A stretch of 64,000 nucleotides of DNA from Elysia crispata (Eukaryota > Mollusca > Gastropoda > Plakobranchidae). Location of the stretch: the NCBI GenBank assembly GCA_033675545.1, contig JAWDGP010001105.1, forward strand, positions 332,501-396,500, read 5' to 3'. Position 1 is the stretch's first letter; each line of letters begins with the position of its first letter. The notes beneath the pieces were generated by a model. The model did not search any database. It worked only from the letters and a program-made list of their open reading frames with translations, and was not told where the DNA came from. The position numbers and the translations under genes are program-made. Below are positions 27,303-42,788 of this stretch, piece after piece.

Positions 27303-27828
27303 CATATAAAGGTATTCAGTGTTACAAAAGAAAGCTTCTCCTTTCTGTCTTGATCACCAAGTGCGGCCTACAACGTCCTGTCCCCCAAGCTACATACATA
27401 CCCGGTTATCAGTTTCCTTATTTTCCTGTTAACCGACTTGATGATAGTTGACTGAACCGAGTACTTTCATTGATCCTGCACGAATTGTTCTAATCTTGAT
27501 CAGGTTGATATAGTTTTATATTTTGTTTGGCTTTTATTTCCAATCTCGATCGTATATTGACCCGGGTTAAACATTCTTATTATGTCCACGGCGATGTCGT
27601 TAACTGTTCCTAATTTTCGTTTATCTCACCAAACTCTTCTTCTCGGTTGCACTTTAAACATTATTGAACATAAGCTACGCAAAGTAAACAAGCACTTAAT
27701 TCCAGACGTAAAAAAAAAAATCATTATATTCTCTAAATATACGAGATAGTGAGAACTCGCTTTGCAGCACCACAGGACTCGCCGTCTAGCGCACTGGTGA
27801 TTCGAACCAATTTCCTCCTCGTACTCAC

Positions 27829-27887
27829 TTTCCAACTCCCTGAACAAGTCTAATGAAAGAGGCTCATCAGAGCCATAACGGTGGAGC
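27829..27887 (-). other. Candidate internal exon, unknown product
   Basis: On the minus strand TACTGCTACAG precedes and GTGAGTACG follows a 59-base segment with one open frame, LHRYGSDEPLSLDLFRELE. It sits inside a longer stop-free stretch (27.73-28.03 kb) of balanced composition that is open on the plus strand too, which weakens the case. Confidence 0.3.
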
Positions 27888-28038
27888 CTGTAGCAGTAAC
27901 GGACAGTTCGTGGCAACACTTCAGCTTCCACACTTACACGCTTCGCGAACTCTCTATGTTCCGTCCCTTCAGACAACGACCTCTGAGGCAAATAATTTCC
28001 GCGCTTCTCGGCACTGTCAAATCTGTCCCTCTATTGTC

Positions 28039-28039
<1 letters not shown>

Positions 28040-28137
<98 letters not shown>

Positions 28138-28320
28138 ATTCTCTCTCCCTCTCTAATTCTCTCTCTAACTCTCTTTCTCTCTCCCTCTCTCTATATATAT
28201 ATCGATCTATCTCTATCTCGCTCTCTCTCTATCTCTCTCTTTATCTCTTTCTATCTCGCATTCTCTCTTTCTCTCCCTCTTTTCTCTCTCTAGCTCTTTC
28301 TCTCTGTCTCTCTTTCGCTG
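28040..28320. repeat. (CT)n and degenerate pyrimidine tract
   Basis: A pure CT run of about 97 bases is followed by 180 bases of CT with ATCT, AATT and GCTC interruptions. Confidence 0.9.
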
Positions 28321-30518
28321 TCTATCCGTCAGCCTCGCTCTATGTGTCTCTATATCTGCGTTCTTTCTCTCTCCCATTCACTCGTGATATCTTAAGCACC
28401 TTCTCTCTCTCACTTTCAATGCTTGTATTGTGACTCCATCTTTCTATGCCCAAGCTACCTAGAACTCGGCTTCTATTCACCATCTTTTCGATCCCATGGG
28501 CCGCAGGGCCACATTATTTCTCCTCTTTAGTTAACTCTAGAGACACGGCCAGAATGGCATCCGTAAGTTCTCTGCCCCTCGGGGACTCTGTGCCTTTTCA
28601 TGAGAAATCAAAACGATAATTGTCAATATTAAAACATGTAGAACCTCTTTACATCTTCAATTTCTTTGCTTTTAATGTCCCGTATGTAACTGATTATTTT
28701 AAAATGCACAGTTTAAATTGAAACAGAATCTTAATTCTATATTCAACTTTGAACAGATCTGCTTCTCTCATTAAAACTTTCTCTTTGCTGTGAGAAATGT
28801 GTGTATTGATTGCGTCTCTGTGAATGCATCGTCAATAGTAAGAAAAAAAGTGTGTATTGCTTCGTCTCAGCCTGGTCACTGAAAGAGACAATAGCAAGAG
28901 GTTGATGATCCCAAAGAGTAAAACTATAGGAATATTCACTGTATCCTTGGTACATATTAAATCGCAAGGAAATTAATGCAGTATGCAAATATTTATAGTT
29001 ACAAAACTTCAGTTTTATTACATAACACAAGCGAAGTAAAATTCCTGGGAGGGGGGGGGGCGGGAATATCATTTAACTGGCTTAATCTTTGTGAATTTGT
29101 CTTTCTTCCCCCATGAGACATGAGACACACGCTCACACATTCGTTTTCCTCAGATTTTCCTCTTCTCTCCATCCCTTTCTGCTCCTTTCTTACTGCATCT
29201 TGCCTAAGAAAACCAGCATCAGTGAAGGAGAGCGATATGGCGAGACTCTCTAATGACATCAATTGGAGGACAGTCTCAGGACACTATTATGGCAATTTAC
29301 TAATTCTGTGTCTATGTTTACCAGCTAGACTGGGTATTTTTCCCCGATTACTTATGTCTGTGTTAAGTTTGCTTCAAAAGAGCCCATCATTTCACATCTT
29401 TTTTTTTTCTCTCTCTCTCTCTCTTCTCCATCTAGTTCATCACGTGTTGATAACATTGGCCCTTAGCTATGAAGGAAGTGAAGTATCGTTCAAGAGAAGT
29501 TGGGTGAAATGAGCACGTTTGAGGTTTAGCCAAGATCTCCACTCAGCCAGCGAGGACCAGACCTTGAGTGTAACACATCTCCACCACTGACCACCCACAA
29601 CTGCTAAATCTCTGTAGAAACAAACAGCCATGTTTTCAGATCCAGGTATTTCAACAGAACTTTGATTGATTTTGATAAAAATATCTTCCTATTCGTGGGA
29701 TACAAAAGATTTTAAAGGACACCTTTTTATCTCCAATCTTGGGCTTGACCTACGGTCGTTTGGTTTCAACATCAGCCACAGTGTGCGAGCTTAAGGCCAA
29801 CTGTAACAGAGTATACTATGACAGGGTAGTCTTTGAGACTTGAAAGGGGACTAATCAATTACACTTGCAAACTTTATGTGTTTTTGAGAAGTAAAAGATG
29901 ACGCCTATGTTTTTTTTATACACCAGAATAGAAACCGCTATAAAAACGCAAGACTCTACACCAAATAATAGAACCACAGCCGATGAAAACACTGATTACT
30001 CTTTCACATGAGGCAAGAATAAAAATGAAAATGGCAGCTACAAGAGGAACGATTACACCTTGCAAAAAGAGATCAATTGTTACCTACACCACTGGGAAAT
30101 CGTTTTGTTAATGTAGCAACGTCTTAAATGACTCTCTAGCAAATTAATCACATTTTTAATCAGTAAACGTGATCGCATATTTTCAATCAAACTTAGTTTT
30201 GAAGATAATAGTTCAGTGTTAGATTTTATTACGTTTCGGCTGTTATCAAATTTTCAACATGTCCTGTTTGTGGTACAAAAATCAAATCTCTAAACACACG
30301 AAGAATGTAATTTTATTGAAAAGGAACCAATTCCGAATTTTTGAAATTGTACTGGTTTAGCAGTGGCAGTTTGAGACGATGGAAGCTAGGTAAGTTACTT
30401 GAGCAACCGCTGTCTTTGAACTGAAGATATTCTTCAGAGAATGCCGAGCAAATATTGTCTCATTGAAAACCTGACCAATATTATTCTACAGATCCACACT
30501 GCTGCAAGCACTACTACC
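28321..30518. other. No gene recognised
   Basis: Mixed sequence with a G10 run near 29052 and a short T/CT run near 29400. No coding segment is supported. Confidence 0.5.
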
Positions 30519-30918
<400 letters not shown>

Positions 30919-30919
<1 letters not shown>

Positions 30920-33059
30920 ATTCTTCCTTGATACTCCTCCCTCTCTGTCCTACACACACGCACAAACACATGCAAAGACAAATAAATTCACCTCTATGGC
31001 ACCCCTTACTCCCTTCCTTATCTCTCGCAATGCCAGAGATAACATGAAACAGAGATGTAAACCCAATAAGATATATCAGACTACACAATCCTAATCTAGG
31101 TGAGACACATGCCAGCTGCTGGTTCTTTCATTCATGAGAAAACAGGTAGACAGACAACTTGAAAAATCTAGATCCTCTGAGGTAGGTTCCTCTCTCTGTC
31201 TCCCATCATATCTTCCGTCTTTTTTCTCCTCTTCTCTATCGTCTTGCCCCTTTTCTCTTTCTTTTCTTATAGTTTTCTATACCCCCTCCCTTTATTTTCC
31301 TTTCAACTCAAATTCGAATGTAAAACCAAATATTAGAAAAACAAATGGGCAAGCGTAAGGTTAAGTAAAATGTCTATCGCCCTTATGGTACATCATATTG
31401 TATTATATCATTTTCCAGAATGAATAATTTGAAGAAAAAGCTGTCTGAAATATCTCAAATGTCGTGAGCAAGAGAAGAAAATAAATCATGAATGGAAATC
31501 TAACCTTTCGGCAGAATGACCGAGACAACACTGAGTTTATCAATGACATCATTAATTTGATGACGTTACAAACAATGAAGAGATTTCGAGAACAATAACT
31601 GTTCGAAGGTAGATTGCTAGCTCTATCTGTCATGAACTCTCCGCAAACATGCCATTTTCGTTTTTGTTGATACACCTCTAATATTATGGTTAAATTCAGC
31701 TGAACAAACATTGTTTAACGCACAGTAAGGAAAGTGCTGTTTTACGCCGCGACTTGCTCTTATTTCAAGCAACTACTAAGTCAGTTCGAAACTAACAGAA
31801 GCGATCTGTTGCTGGGATTGTTTTTAAAGTCAATGAGGATTTATTTCCTCTCTAGAGATAGATCTAAATCTAACTAATTATTATCGACCTTCGGCTTCCT
31901 CCCCGTTCAACTAGCTCAATTATGCTTTTTGTTTGAGACAGAGACATTTCCATTTTTTTTTAAACAGTAAACATTGTAATTTTTTAAAATTAATTCCTTC
32001 AAGTCTAGTAAAAGGCCTATGTCAATGTTTAGATTTTGAAAGTATATTTAATACTAATAACTTTTTTTAACGACACATTTCTTATTCATAACTTAAAAAA
32101 AGCAACATAGATAATTAACTTTTCAGATGCAGTGCAACAAACATAAATTTGGTTAAAAATATACTGCTTTTGTGCCAGGCAAAGTCTAACTTGCACCAGC
32201 TCACCTGTATTGGGTTTGCTGTTTCATTTATTTGGACACACAGTCGTAAATTGTGGACCCAGGATGAAGTTACCAACACAATGCCTTAATCTAGCACCCA
32301 GATCTAGTGCTTGTCTCAAGCGATGAAAAAAATTTCCAGAATAAACAGAATAAGATCTTCAAGAATAATAGAAAGAGAGCCAAATCCTTATGTGTGAAAT
32401 AATTTGAAAGTATTCATTGGAATACAAGTTGTACAAAATGTGGGAGAGCAGTTATATCGTTCCAATTATATGGCATGGTGTGAAGATGCAGCTATCTCTT
32501 TCTCATGGGTAAGAAAAACGTTTCTATCATTCTTGTTTTCATACACTGAGGACGACATTCAGTGATTTCTATCGAGCTCCAAGATGTTAGATTTGCAAAA
32601 TTTAACTATTTTGCAAAACTATGGGGTGGGGGGGATTCAGAATTACACTTTCAGACCGGTCAAAGTTTGCCTCTGTGAGATCTAGTTTTGGTATTACTCA
32701 ACTTTCTCATCTACAGAATCAAAATAAATTTTCTATCAATAAACCTGTGAGGGCTAAGATCTACCTTAAGGAAAATGAAGGAAAGATTTTTTATCTATTC
32801 CATAATGCAAATTTTGATGAAAATAAGCTTACTAGATGAGGGAATTTTTTATCACCAGCGCGTGAATTTTTAACAGTTTCATTCTAGTATAGATAGGTCT
32901 TGAAGCGTTATTTCACAGTATTTAAATGTTAGAATTAAGGCACTGGTTTTAGCCGAACGTCAAACCTATAAACATACAAAGTGAAGAACAAAAATCGTAA
33001 CTCACAAGAAGTGTTTCAATCGTACCTGTTATCTGTTGTTATCCAAACCGTGGTGTCTA
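30919..33059. other. No gene recognised
   Basis: Mixed AT-rich spacer, apparently without repeats. Confidence 0.5.
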
Positions 33060-33113
33060 ATGTATGTAACGGGGAAGTTTATTAACAACAAGATCCCTAA
33101 GGCAGTCTATGAG
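33060..33113 (+). other. Candidate exon of an unidentified plus-strand gene
   Basis: MYVTGKFINNKIPKAVYE is followed by the donor GAG|GTAAGC in phase 0. The frame is open upstream to 32985, so this may be a first coding exon or the 3' part of a longer one. No clean upstream acceptor was found. It joins in frame to GAGGATGAAACA at 34741 across an intron of 1,627 bases. The product is not recognised. Confidence 0.35.
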
Positions 33114-34740
33114 GTAAGCTTTTTAGAGCTCTTTAGCTCACTGCTCACCACCAGCGCTCTGTGGAGCTTGAAGCATCCTAAAGTAATAGGAGTTCATCTC
33201 GTTTGTTTGCTTTGGCTCAGTACGCTGGCCTAACCGAACCGCTCTCCCAAAATATAAATAGAGAAACAGATACTAGCCTTGCCACAGAACTAACTACTGG
33301 GTTTCCTCTCTCCACAAACTAGTCAACTCCATAATTAGCTGTGGTTAGCGCTGCCAACGCTGTCTCTCTGGAAACCCATGCAGCAGGTTAAGCGAAAGCA
33401 CACCCGACTCAATTAACTCAGGTCAGAGCAGTTCCAGTGTTGTTGTAAGGCTTATTGTCCGGTTCAACAGATAAGGTGGATTTTGATCTGAGCCACAGAT
33501 CTCAAGCGGTGAAATCTATCTGTTCGATGATGTGTTTGTTTTGTTGTGGACGTAGAGGATGGTTCAAGGATAAGATGCATGTATTTTGTTTGGAGTTTTG
33601 GAATGGAACGAGGATTTGAAAGGAGCATATCAATATCAATCTTTATATAACCAACCTTTATATACACGAACATTTGGAATCAATCGAAAAAAAAGAGAGA
33701 CAAAAACATCACCTTAATTTGTCCGATATATTTTCAAGACCGATGAAGAGCACCGCTTCTGAAGGCAGCACCATAATAACCCCTTAGTTACTCAGTATGA
33801 TACTGCTGCAACCGAACTTCTGTTTGCACCATCTCTAACACTGCCACTACCACCACCACTACCACGGTTATGACGAAGCCACATCTACAGCAATCACTGT
33901 TGTTGCAAGTAGTGCTCTCTATATTACTGCTACTGCTAAAACTAACACCATAAAAATTCTACCACACCAAAAATAAAGGCATGAAGATTTTTTAAATCAT
34001 CATCTCTGAGGCAGAATTCGATCATTACTGCTATGCTATTTCTTCCGCACTTATTGACAAACTAGATTTTAAAAAAACCCAAAAGAGACTAGATAATATA
34101 ATAAAAAGGAATCCTAACTGAAACTCCCATGCAACATCAAACCTTCCAGGCATGTTCACGGTAACTTTTCTGGGTCTAGACCTATGCTCTTGTTTCACAT
34201 TGGTTCTCCTGGTAGAGGCAGCAAACAATCTCAACGGTGGTCTTTGTGGTCTGGGCAGACAGTACTTTACCTCACAGGAGTGCATTGCCTTCAGGGACAG
34301 AGATAGAGAGAAAGAGAGAGGAGGAAAGAAAAAAAAGGACTGAGAGAATAGTTGACAGGGAGGAAAAGAAATCACGAAAAAGAAAAATATTGGAAGAGCA
34401 AGAAACGGCGAAAAGAAAATTGAGGGGCGGGGATACAGAAGCAAATAGAGAGAGTAGATATTAAAAGAAAGAAAGTAAAAAAGAAAAAAGAAAAACAAAT
34501 CCACAGACGAAGAGAATAAAAAAAAAAGCGTCAAGAAAGGATAGAAAGGAGGAGATTTTGTTCATCCTTTTCCACGACTCTCATGATACAAACACTTCTC
34601 TTAAATCTTGAACAAAACGAATCAGTAATTAGTTTTGTTTTTTTAATTAGGTCAACAGCAATTTAATGAATTGGAAAGAAAGATGACCTTTATTCCATCA
34701 CAGAGCTTTAATTTAACGATCATCGATTTTCCCACTCTAG

Positions 34741-34821
34741 GAGGATGAAACAGTTCCTTTCATTGGCAACTTGATAAGAAACTACATGGACCTAGATACA
34801 GTAGAACTTTGTTTAATATAA
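34741..34821 (+). other. Candidate terminal exon of the same unidentified gene
   Basis: A polypyrimidine tract and CCCACTCTAG precede 26 codons: EDETVPFIGNLIRNYM, then DLDTVELCLI, then TAA. The composition is typical of coding sequence (acidic and hydrophobic alternation) and the entry phase matches the donor at 33113. An AATAAA lies 250 bases after the stop at 35071-35076, a reasonable 3' UTR length. No family is recognised. Confidence 0.35.
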
Positions 34822-35070
34822 TAGACACACTTCATTGTACATTGTATTAATTGTACATTTCCGGTTACTTGTATGTGAATGCATGATGTTTGGAATTGTA
34901 TTTGTTACTATGACGCTGCCAGCATCTAAATGTCCTGGGTAATTTGAAATTTCAGAAAAGGATGAAAATTAAGCAACGATTATCATGCAAAATATATAAA
35001 CTTTTTCAGTGTTACTTTTAAATTTATACTCACTATTCTATACACAAATATTTATAAAACAATTGCGTTG

Positions 35071-35076
35071 AATAAA
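35071..35076 (+). terminator. Possible polyadenylation signal AATAAA
   Basis: A canonical hexamer 250 bases after the stop of the candidate terminal exon. Such hexamers are common in AT-rich DNA, so the support is positional only. Confidence 0.3.
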
Positions 35077-35369
35077 ACCTCCAATGTACAGTTTCAGAAA
35101 AAGGGATAAAAAAAAGTTCAACATTACAAGGCTTCAATCTTGGTAGATCGTGGGATAGACCACTAAAATAATAGATTTATACAGCATAACATTACCGGTT
35201 TGTATTGTATTAGAAAGGTATTTTATGTGTAAATCGTTGCCAGCTATAAGTGAAACAAATCCAATACACGGCAACGAAAACTCGACGTGATTCATGAAAC
35301 TGTAAAATCAATGCTTCTAATTTAGACCCTTATTTCAAAGATTTTCTGTAAGTTTCTTCAAGTTTTAAG

Positions 35370-35564
35370 CCTTCAATGTCTACATCTAGCTCAGAAATGG
35401 CATTTTACTCGCCAGTTGGCGCGGAACCGCTCACATTAAACCCACATGGACCAAGAAATGCGGGAAATTCTGGCACAGAATCAACGTGTGTCGATGGACG
35501 GACTGAGACAGGCTCAACGTTTGAGGTAGTGGAGACTCCTGCCAGCCCAACCCTGCAGGAATGA
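35370..35564 (+). other. Candidate alternative terminal exon, disordered tail
   Basis: After GTTTTAAG the frame reads PSMSTSSSEMAFYSPVGAEP onward for 64 codons. It is rich in Ser, Thr, Pro, Gly and Glu, ending VVETPASPTLQE and TGA. It is the only GC-balanced ORF of this size nearby. It is also in phase with the donor at 33113, so it could be an alternative 3' exon. The acceptor is mediocre, the region looks like an intrinsically disordered tail, and no family is recognised. Confidence 0.35.
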
Positions 35565-35746
35565 CCAGCATGCTTTGTATGGACACTGAGGCAGAACAAC
35601 TTAAGCAGTCAAGGGGAGAATAACTAATTACCTGGACCGATGTGAACCATGTGTGTGTGATTTCTTGAATGGGTAGAAGGTTTTCTACTTCTCATCATAA
35701 CCTCTATGTTGCTTTATAAACGTACCTTGATGCATTTATTGATAAA

Positions 35747-36055
<309 letters not shown>

Positions 36056-36758
36056 ACTGACAGAGAGAGAATGTGAGAGAAACGGGAGAGATTCAACCGG
36101 ATAGATAAATAAAGAGAGAGAGACACACACACACACAGAAACAGAGAGAAAAATATAGCTGAAAGAGAGGCATTAGTGTAATTAGAGAGTACCATCAACG
36201 TTTTATAAAGACCTAAAAATTATATTCTGAGTCTAAATGGACATGATGTATACAAAATTGCCCCATAATTTGCGTAGACACAAACCATTAAACTCTCCAA
36301 ATGGTACGTTGTGGACCTAATTTAATATTCGACAAGACGTCTAGGAAAAGCAATCAAAATGATATGGATAAAAAGGTCAGTTATGCACCGTGATGGTCAC
36401 GTGTAATCCTCGGTACAGGTCTCAGCAACCCGTGTCTGTGGTTTTCTCATGGTAACAGACCAGTCCAGCCAGCCAGACTCCTACCCCATACCCCATCATC
36501 GGCTCTTTTAGACCTAAACATTTTCTTGTTAGTCTCTGAAAGTCAGGCACGTTTTGTAGCCTTTTTTTTACTCAGAAAGTTCAATCTGTTGACACTTTGA
36601 ATATTTCCATGAAATCCTTGTATTTTATGTCCAGGTTTGTCACTACATCAACAGTCTAATTTTGAAAAATCGGAAATAATTGTAGAGGTTATGACGTTCT
36701 CTTCGACTTTGCTCGTTTACTCTCTACCTTTTCTCTTCTTTCTTTTCTTTTTACTCAG

Positions 36759-36846
36759 TGAGTATAAGTCCAAAACTTTATGGACAAAGATAAAACAATC
36801 TAAAGACTTTGTGACATTCTCAAAGAGGAAGTACCGCATGAATTAA
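36759..36846 (+). other. Candidate terminal exon with strong acceptor
   Basis: An almost purine-free tract of more than 40 bases ends in TTACTCAG and is followed by EYKSKTLWTKIKQSKDFV, then TFSKRKYRMN and TAA. The acceptor is among the best in the window. The peptide is Lys-rich and the region AT-rich, so it may be chance. A weak ATTAAA overlaps the stop. Confidence 0.25.
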
Positions 36847-37679
36847 AATTAAGACGATACATTATCCAAAATGCAATTAAAGTCTAAAACTTGATCAAGT
36901 ATGCATTTCTTTACTTCGCTTACTAAAGCATAAAAACACCATTAGTGAAAACAATTTAAAAAATCCGCAACAAAATTATAACATAGATTTTGTAAAACTA
37001 AACGACTGACCAAGAGAATGTACACGAGGAGTACATAAAAATCATTTCTGTCCTATTCTGTACTATACTCAGCAATAACCATATCTCTTAATATCTTCTA
37101 CGCCTCTAAGAATATCTCCACTTTTATAAATTTGCGCCAAAATTCGTTTTCAGCTTTAAAAAGCATAACAACTTACATAAACTCCTTAAGATTTTGCTGA
37201 AAATGGAATTCTTTCATTAAAAACCATTAGCAAATTACTGCTAAATCCTCTTCCTGTTTAAGCTGGGAAGAGATGAGAGATGTTTTTAATATCGGATAAG
37301 TGTAAGAGTTCTCTCAAAGTCTTCTACAGAAGCTCAGACGATAAACTCCAAATCCATTACATTATAAACCTCGAACCCTTTTTCTACTTTACCATAGTTT
37401 ATCATCAAAATGTGTCTTCAACTCAATAACACCATTAAAGTTAAAACCCAGTAACAACAAGCACAGCAACACAACAACAATAAGCAAATATATTTATCTT
37501 GATCTCCTGAGTGCTAACATGACTGTGCTCGATTCTGTTTTCTGATACACACCACTTCGATTAAAACAAATTCTTGAGGAAGGGTTGAATATGAGAAAAG
37601 CAACAAAACTTTGAAAGAGATGGTGGTCAAAGAAAAAAAGAAAACAACTGAGTGAAGATAGGAAGACAGAGAATGAGCG
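36847..37679. other. No feature recognised
   Basis: AT-rich spacer with no coding or repeat structure found. Confidence 0.6.
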
Positions 37680-37692
37680 AGAGAGATAGATG

Positions 37693-37774
<82 letters not shown>

Positions 37775-37785
37775 GAGACAGAGAC

Positions 37786-37816
<31 letters not shown>

Positions 37817-37935
37817 CAGACGGACAGGCAGACAGAGAAACAGGGAGAGGTAGAGAGACAGAGAGAGAGAGTGTGTGAAAGAGAGACAGAGAGAGATAGG
37901 ATGCGGAGAAAGAAAAAAGGAAAGGTGAGAGAGAG
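37680..37935. repeat. GATA, GA and GACA compound tract
   Basis: About ten GATA units, a GA run of about 45 bases, then GACA/GACG units and degenerate purines. Confidence 0.9.
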
Positions 37936-38041
37936 AGGGGGGAAAGGGATGGGGGATCGTTATTTTCATAACAGTATAATAGATTTGTTCATAACAGACT
38001 TAAAACCATAGGAATGTAGTCCCGCCTCCTCCCCCTGCCTC

Positions 38042-38045
38042 TCAC

Positions 38046-38131
<86 letters not shown>
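38042..38131. repeat. (CT)n microsatellite
   Basis: About 88 bases of CT. It lies within 300 bases of the GA tract at 37.7 kb in opposite sense, so the two could pair as an inverted repeat. Confidence 0.95.
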
Positions 38132-38133
<2 letters not shown>

Positions 38134-38631
38134 GTAACCACTGATACTTGCCATCCAAATATTGCATTCCTCGATCGCCTCGAATAGTTTAGACGATCCT
38201 CAGTATCTAAACATGTAGGAATGTCTCTTTCTATCCCTTTTCTCTCCCTCTCTCTGTCTTTCTTCTTTTTTTCTGACTGCCGCTTAATCGTCTCATTTTA
38301 AACATGAATATAATAATTACCGTTTTCAGGTTACAATTTACTCTTTTGAATTCGCGCTAGTCTGTCACACTGCCTCGCCGTTCCTACACCCTTCAGAAAA
38401 TGTACTTCATTATGTAGAGCTGGCTGAGGCAGCGCAAATCACCAGTCCGATGTTGATGTATACAATGTATTATAGACCCAGGAGAAATCTCTTTTCTCCC
38501 AGAATAGAAGACAGAAAAAATAGCAGGACTAGAAAAAAGACATTGCTGATTACAGATCGAGACCAGATGTTTGGCGAAAAGTGAAAGCCCAACAACGGAG
38601 TCAGAGCTAACATTTTGTCTGTGTGCATCAG

Positions 38632-38731
38632 ACCCGCATCCTGTGCCGGCTCTCTCGCTGCCCGTTCTGATCGTCTGCTGGGGCTGTCAGGCTCACTCCA
38701 GGCCTGACCTTCTGGTGTTACCCAACACCAG
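38632..38731 (+). other. Candidate internal exon in a GC-rich patch
   Basis: TGTGTGCATCAG precedes and GTAAGAATG follows a 100-base segment of roughly 60% GC. One frame is open throughout, including PALSLPVLIVCWGCQAHSRP and DLLVLPNT, with a leader-like hydrophobic stretch. The other two frames are closed. No family is recognised. It may instead be part of an old repeat. Confidence 0.3.
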
Positions 38732-39569
38732 GTAAGAATGCCCTTCCTCTCTGGCACTTCTGGATAAACACAACAACACCGGAACCGTCTCAGGCTCGAC
38801 GGAAGGACAGACGGGAAAACCTCAAAATGGGGAAGAGGGAAAGAGGCGGAAGGGAAAGCAAAAAGAGGGGGGAGGGGGGAAGACGAAGTTAAGGGAGGGA
38901 GAAGAAGAAAAAGATGATTTTGGTAGGAGACGAAAGAATAAGAAAATAATGGTAGCTATTATATGCTCTCTCACTCTCTCTCACACACACTCTCACTTTT
39001 TCTCCTTGCCTCTTCCTCTCTCTCTCTAAGTTTTTATCTCCGGCATGTCGCTGTCTCCCTCTATATCTTTGTTTCTCCCTCTATCTCTGTGTCCCCATCA
39101 CTCAGCCTCTCTCGCCCTCATTCCCTTCTCCGCCAATGTTTGTCTCTTTTACCTTCACGAAAACAGAATCTCTCACTAATCCAATTTCCTCAAATATCCA
39201 TTTGTGCGTATTTGTCAATAAACACTACCCCTTTTCTATTCTCTTTGTGAGGACACCACATCATAAGCCCAGCACAAGGCAGGGTCAGGTTATTGAATAT
39301 CTGTTGAAAGGGCGTGTTGGCCAAGTGTTTGCTAGAATGAATTGTTTTGACTTGTAAATCAGATTAGCAAAGCAAAAGTAATTCAAAGCGGGAACTTAAT
39401 GTGAAGACGTGTGCAAAAAAGGGTGCATTCATTAGTAGAATACGATAAATAAATATACAATCTTTGATGACATAACTTTCTATCTCAATGTATATCAAAC
39501 AAGCACATTTTGAAGGTATAAGAAAATAAAAATAAACAAAGCGGTAGTCAATGGAACAGACTTGCAGAA

Positions 39570-39583
39570 AGAGAGAGAGAGAG

Positions 39584-39651
<68 letters not shown>
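39570..39651. repeat. (GA)n microsatellite
   Basis: A GA run of about 80 bases with one AAAA interruption. Confidence 0.95.
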
Positions 39652-39655
<4 letters not shown>

Positions 39656-40748
39656 GGAAGAGAAACAATGAGTTGCAAATATATCTAGACGATGTGAGAA
39701 TGGAGGAGAGTGAGAAGAAAAAGGGAGAGTGACAGAATGAAGGAGCATAGAGAGAATGTGAAAGAGACTGAGCCCGACCACTCCTGACAGCAGCCTGACA
39801 TCTGGACGCGAGTGGAGGAATTTTCCTGCCTAAATTGCTCAATTAGTTTCACGATTGTCACATTAAGCCTCGTGCATGTCACGCGCTTTTACCCAATAAG
39901 AATAGTTTTTTGGTCTGTCACAATTCCCCAAACTTGTGTCAGGACTTGAGAGATAAAGTCAGACAGAATTTTTCTAACCACAACTCACCCCCAGCTGATG
40001 CGGTCTCGCGCTCACTCACTCTCAGCTGACGATGAGACACAAAATTAGTGGTAATTCATAGAATTATAATAGCTATGTGTTGGAAATGTTTTAGGTAATT
40101 ACCAGAAATATTTGGCAATTCAAAATAATTCTTTCACCGATTTAAGTCGCTTCCTATTCAATGTGCGATGACTTCACTATGTCCATTAAGAAGCACACAC
40201 TAATTTCAAGCCGAACCCAATATTTATCATTATAAAAAAACAAAAAACAAAAAATCTAATTCCATCCTTCAAATAATGTTACTTCACTATAATAGAGCTA
40301 ACGTGAGTGAATCCTGCCACCTATACAATCTGTGTATAAGAAGAAGGGAATGATTATTTCGCCGGAGAGCTAGATCTAGATACTATCATAACAAAACATT
40401 GAGGCATCCTATAGCTATAGAAACTACCATCTTATGGCTACTTCCGGTTGAATGTCGAAATGAATTATTCTTTCCAGCCAAGTTAAAAAAAATAATGATA
40501 AAAGCAAACCGGAACAAACACTATGTTGCTACATGATAGGAACGTTTAACTTTTTTCTCGATTAGAAAAAAATAGTCACAGGCATTTCTCTTTTAAGATT
40601 CAAATCAACGAAGTACAAACACCGTTTTTTCACAAACCGTGTAATATCTTAGGTAAATTTGCGGATTATTTCAAAGATTCCAACTTTGAAGTCCGCGCTT
40701 ATATGTCTGAGGTAAACCAACATTTTAAGTCCACTGTGCCTGTCCCCA

Positions 40749-40773
40749 GTGTGTGTGTGTGTGTGTGTGTGTG
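40749..40773. repeat. (GT)n microsatellite
   Basis: A short pure GT run, potentially Z-DNA forming. Confidence 0.9.
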
Positions 40774-41034
40774 TTTGTGTGGTCTAGCTTCAGTCCCGTC
40801 ACAACAGGGTCTGTCTCTCGGTTTACACTTAACAGTATTGATTCCTGGCCAGAAAGTTGAGTGTCAACGGAGCCCGATAGGAATAATCAGGGAAGAGAGA
40901 TATTCTTCTCCCATCGGGAGACCGAAGTCACCAGATCGATTTGACTGTTTTACTTTACCTTTCATCTTTGGTGATTTTAGGCTTCTTTCGGCTGTGCTTA
41001 CCTTCAAGAGATGATAACCCTCCCACGGCCACTC

Positions 41035-42670
<1,636 letters not shown>

Positions 42671-42733
<63 letters not shown>
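42671..42733. repeat. (AT)n microsatellite
   Basis: About 62 bases of pure AT, next to the microexon candidate at 42766. Confidence 0.95.
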
Positions 42734-42736
<3 letters not shown>

Positions 42737-42765
42737 AACTAATATCGCTGGCATTTTAAACTTAC

Positions 42766-42788
42766 CCTCTAGCTCCTTCAACAAGGGA
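42766..42788 (-). other. Candidate 23-nt microexon
   Basis: On the minus strand GTGTTTACAG precedes and GTAAGTTT follows 23 bases. In the phase left by the candidate at 45480-45499 they read PLLKELE with split codons at both ends. Both splice sites are close to consensus. The size makes chance hard to exclude. Confidence 0.25.

Noticed and set aside
27790-27815. tRNA B-box-like GGTTCGAATCA on the minus strand, possible tRNA or tRNA-derived SINE
   Set aside because: No matching A box at the right distance and no foldable acceptor stem on either strand.
39989-40025. 37-nt minus-strand exon-like segment (LRVSERETASAG)
   Set aside because: The splice sites are fair, but the phase does not fit neighbouring candidates and the length is within chance expectation.
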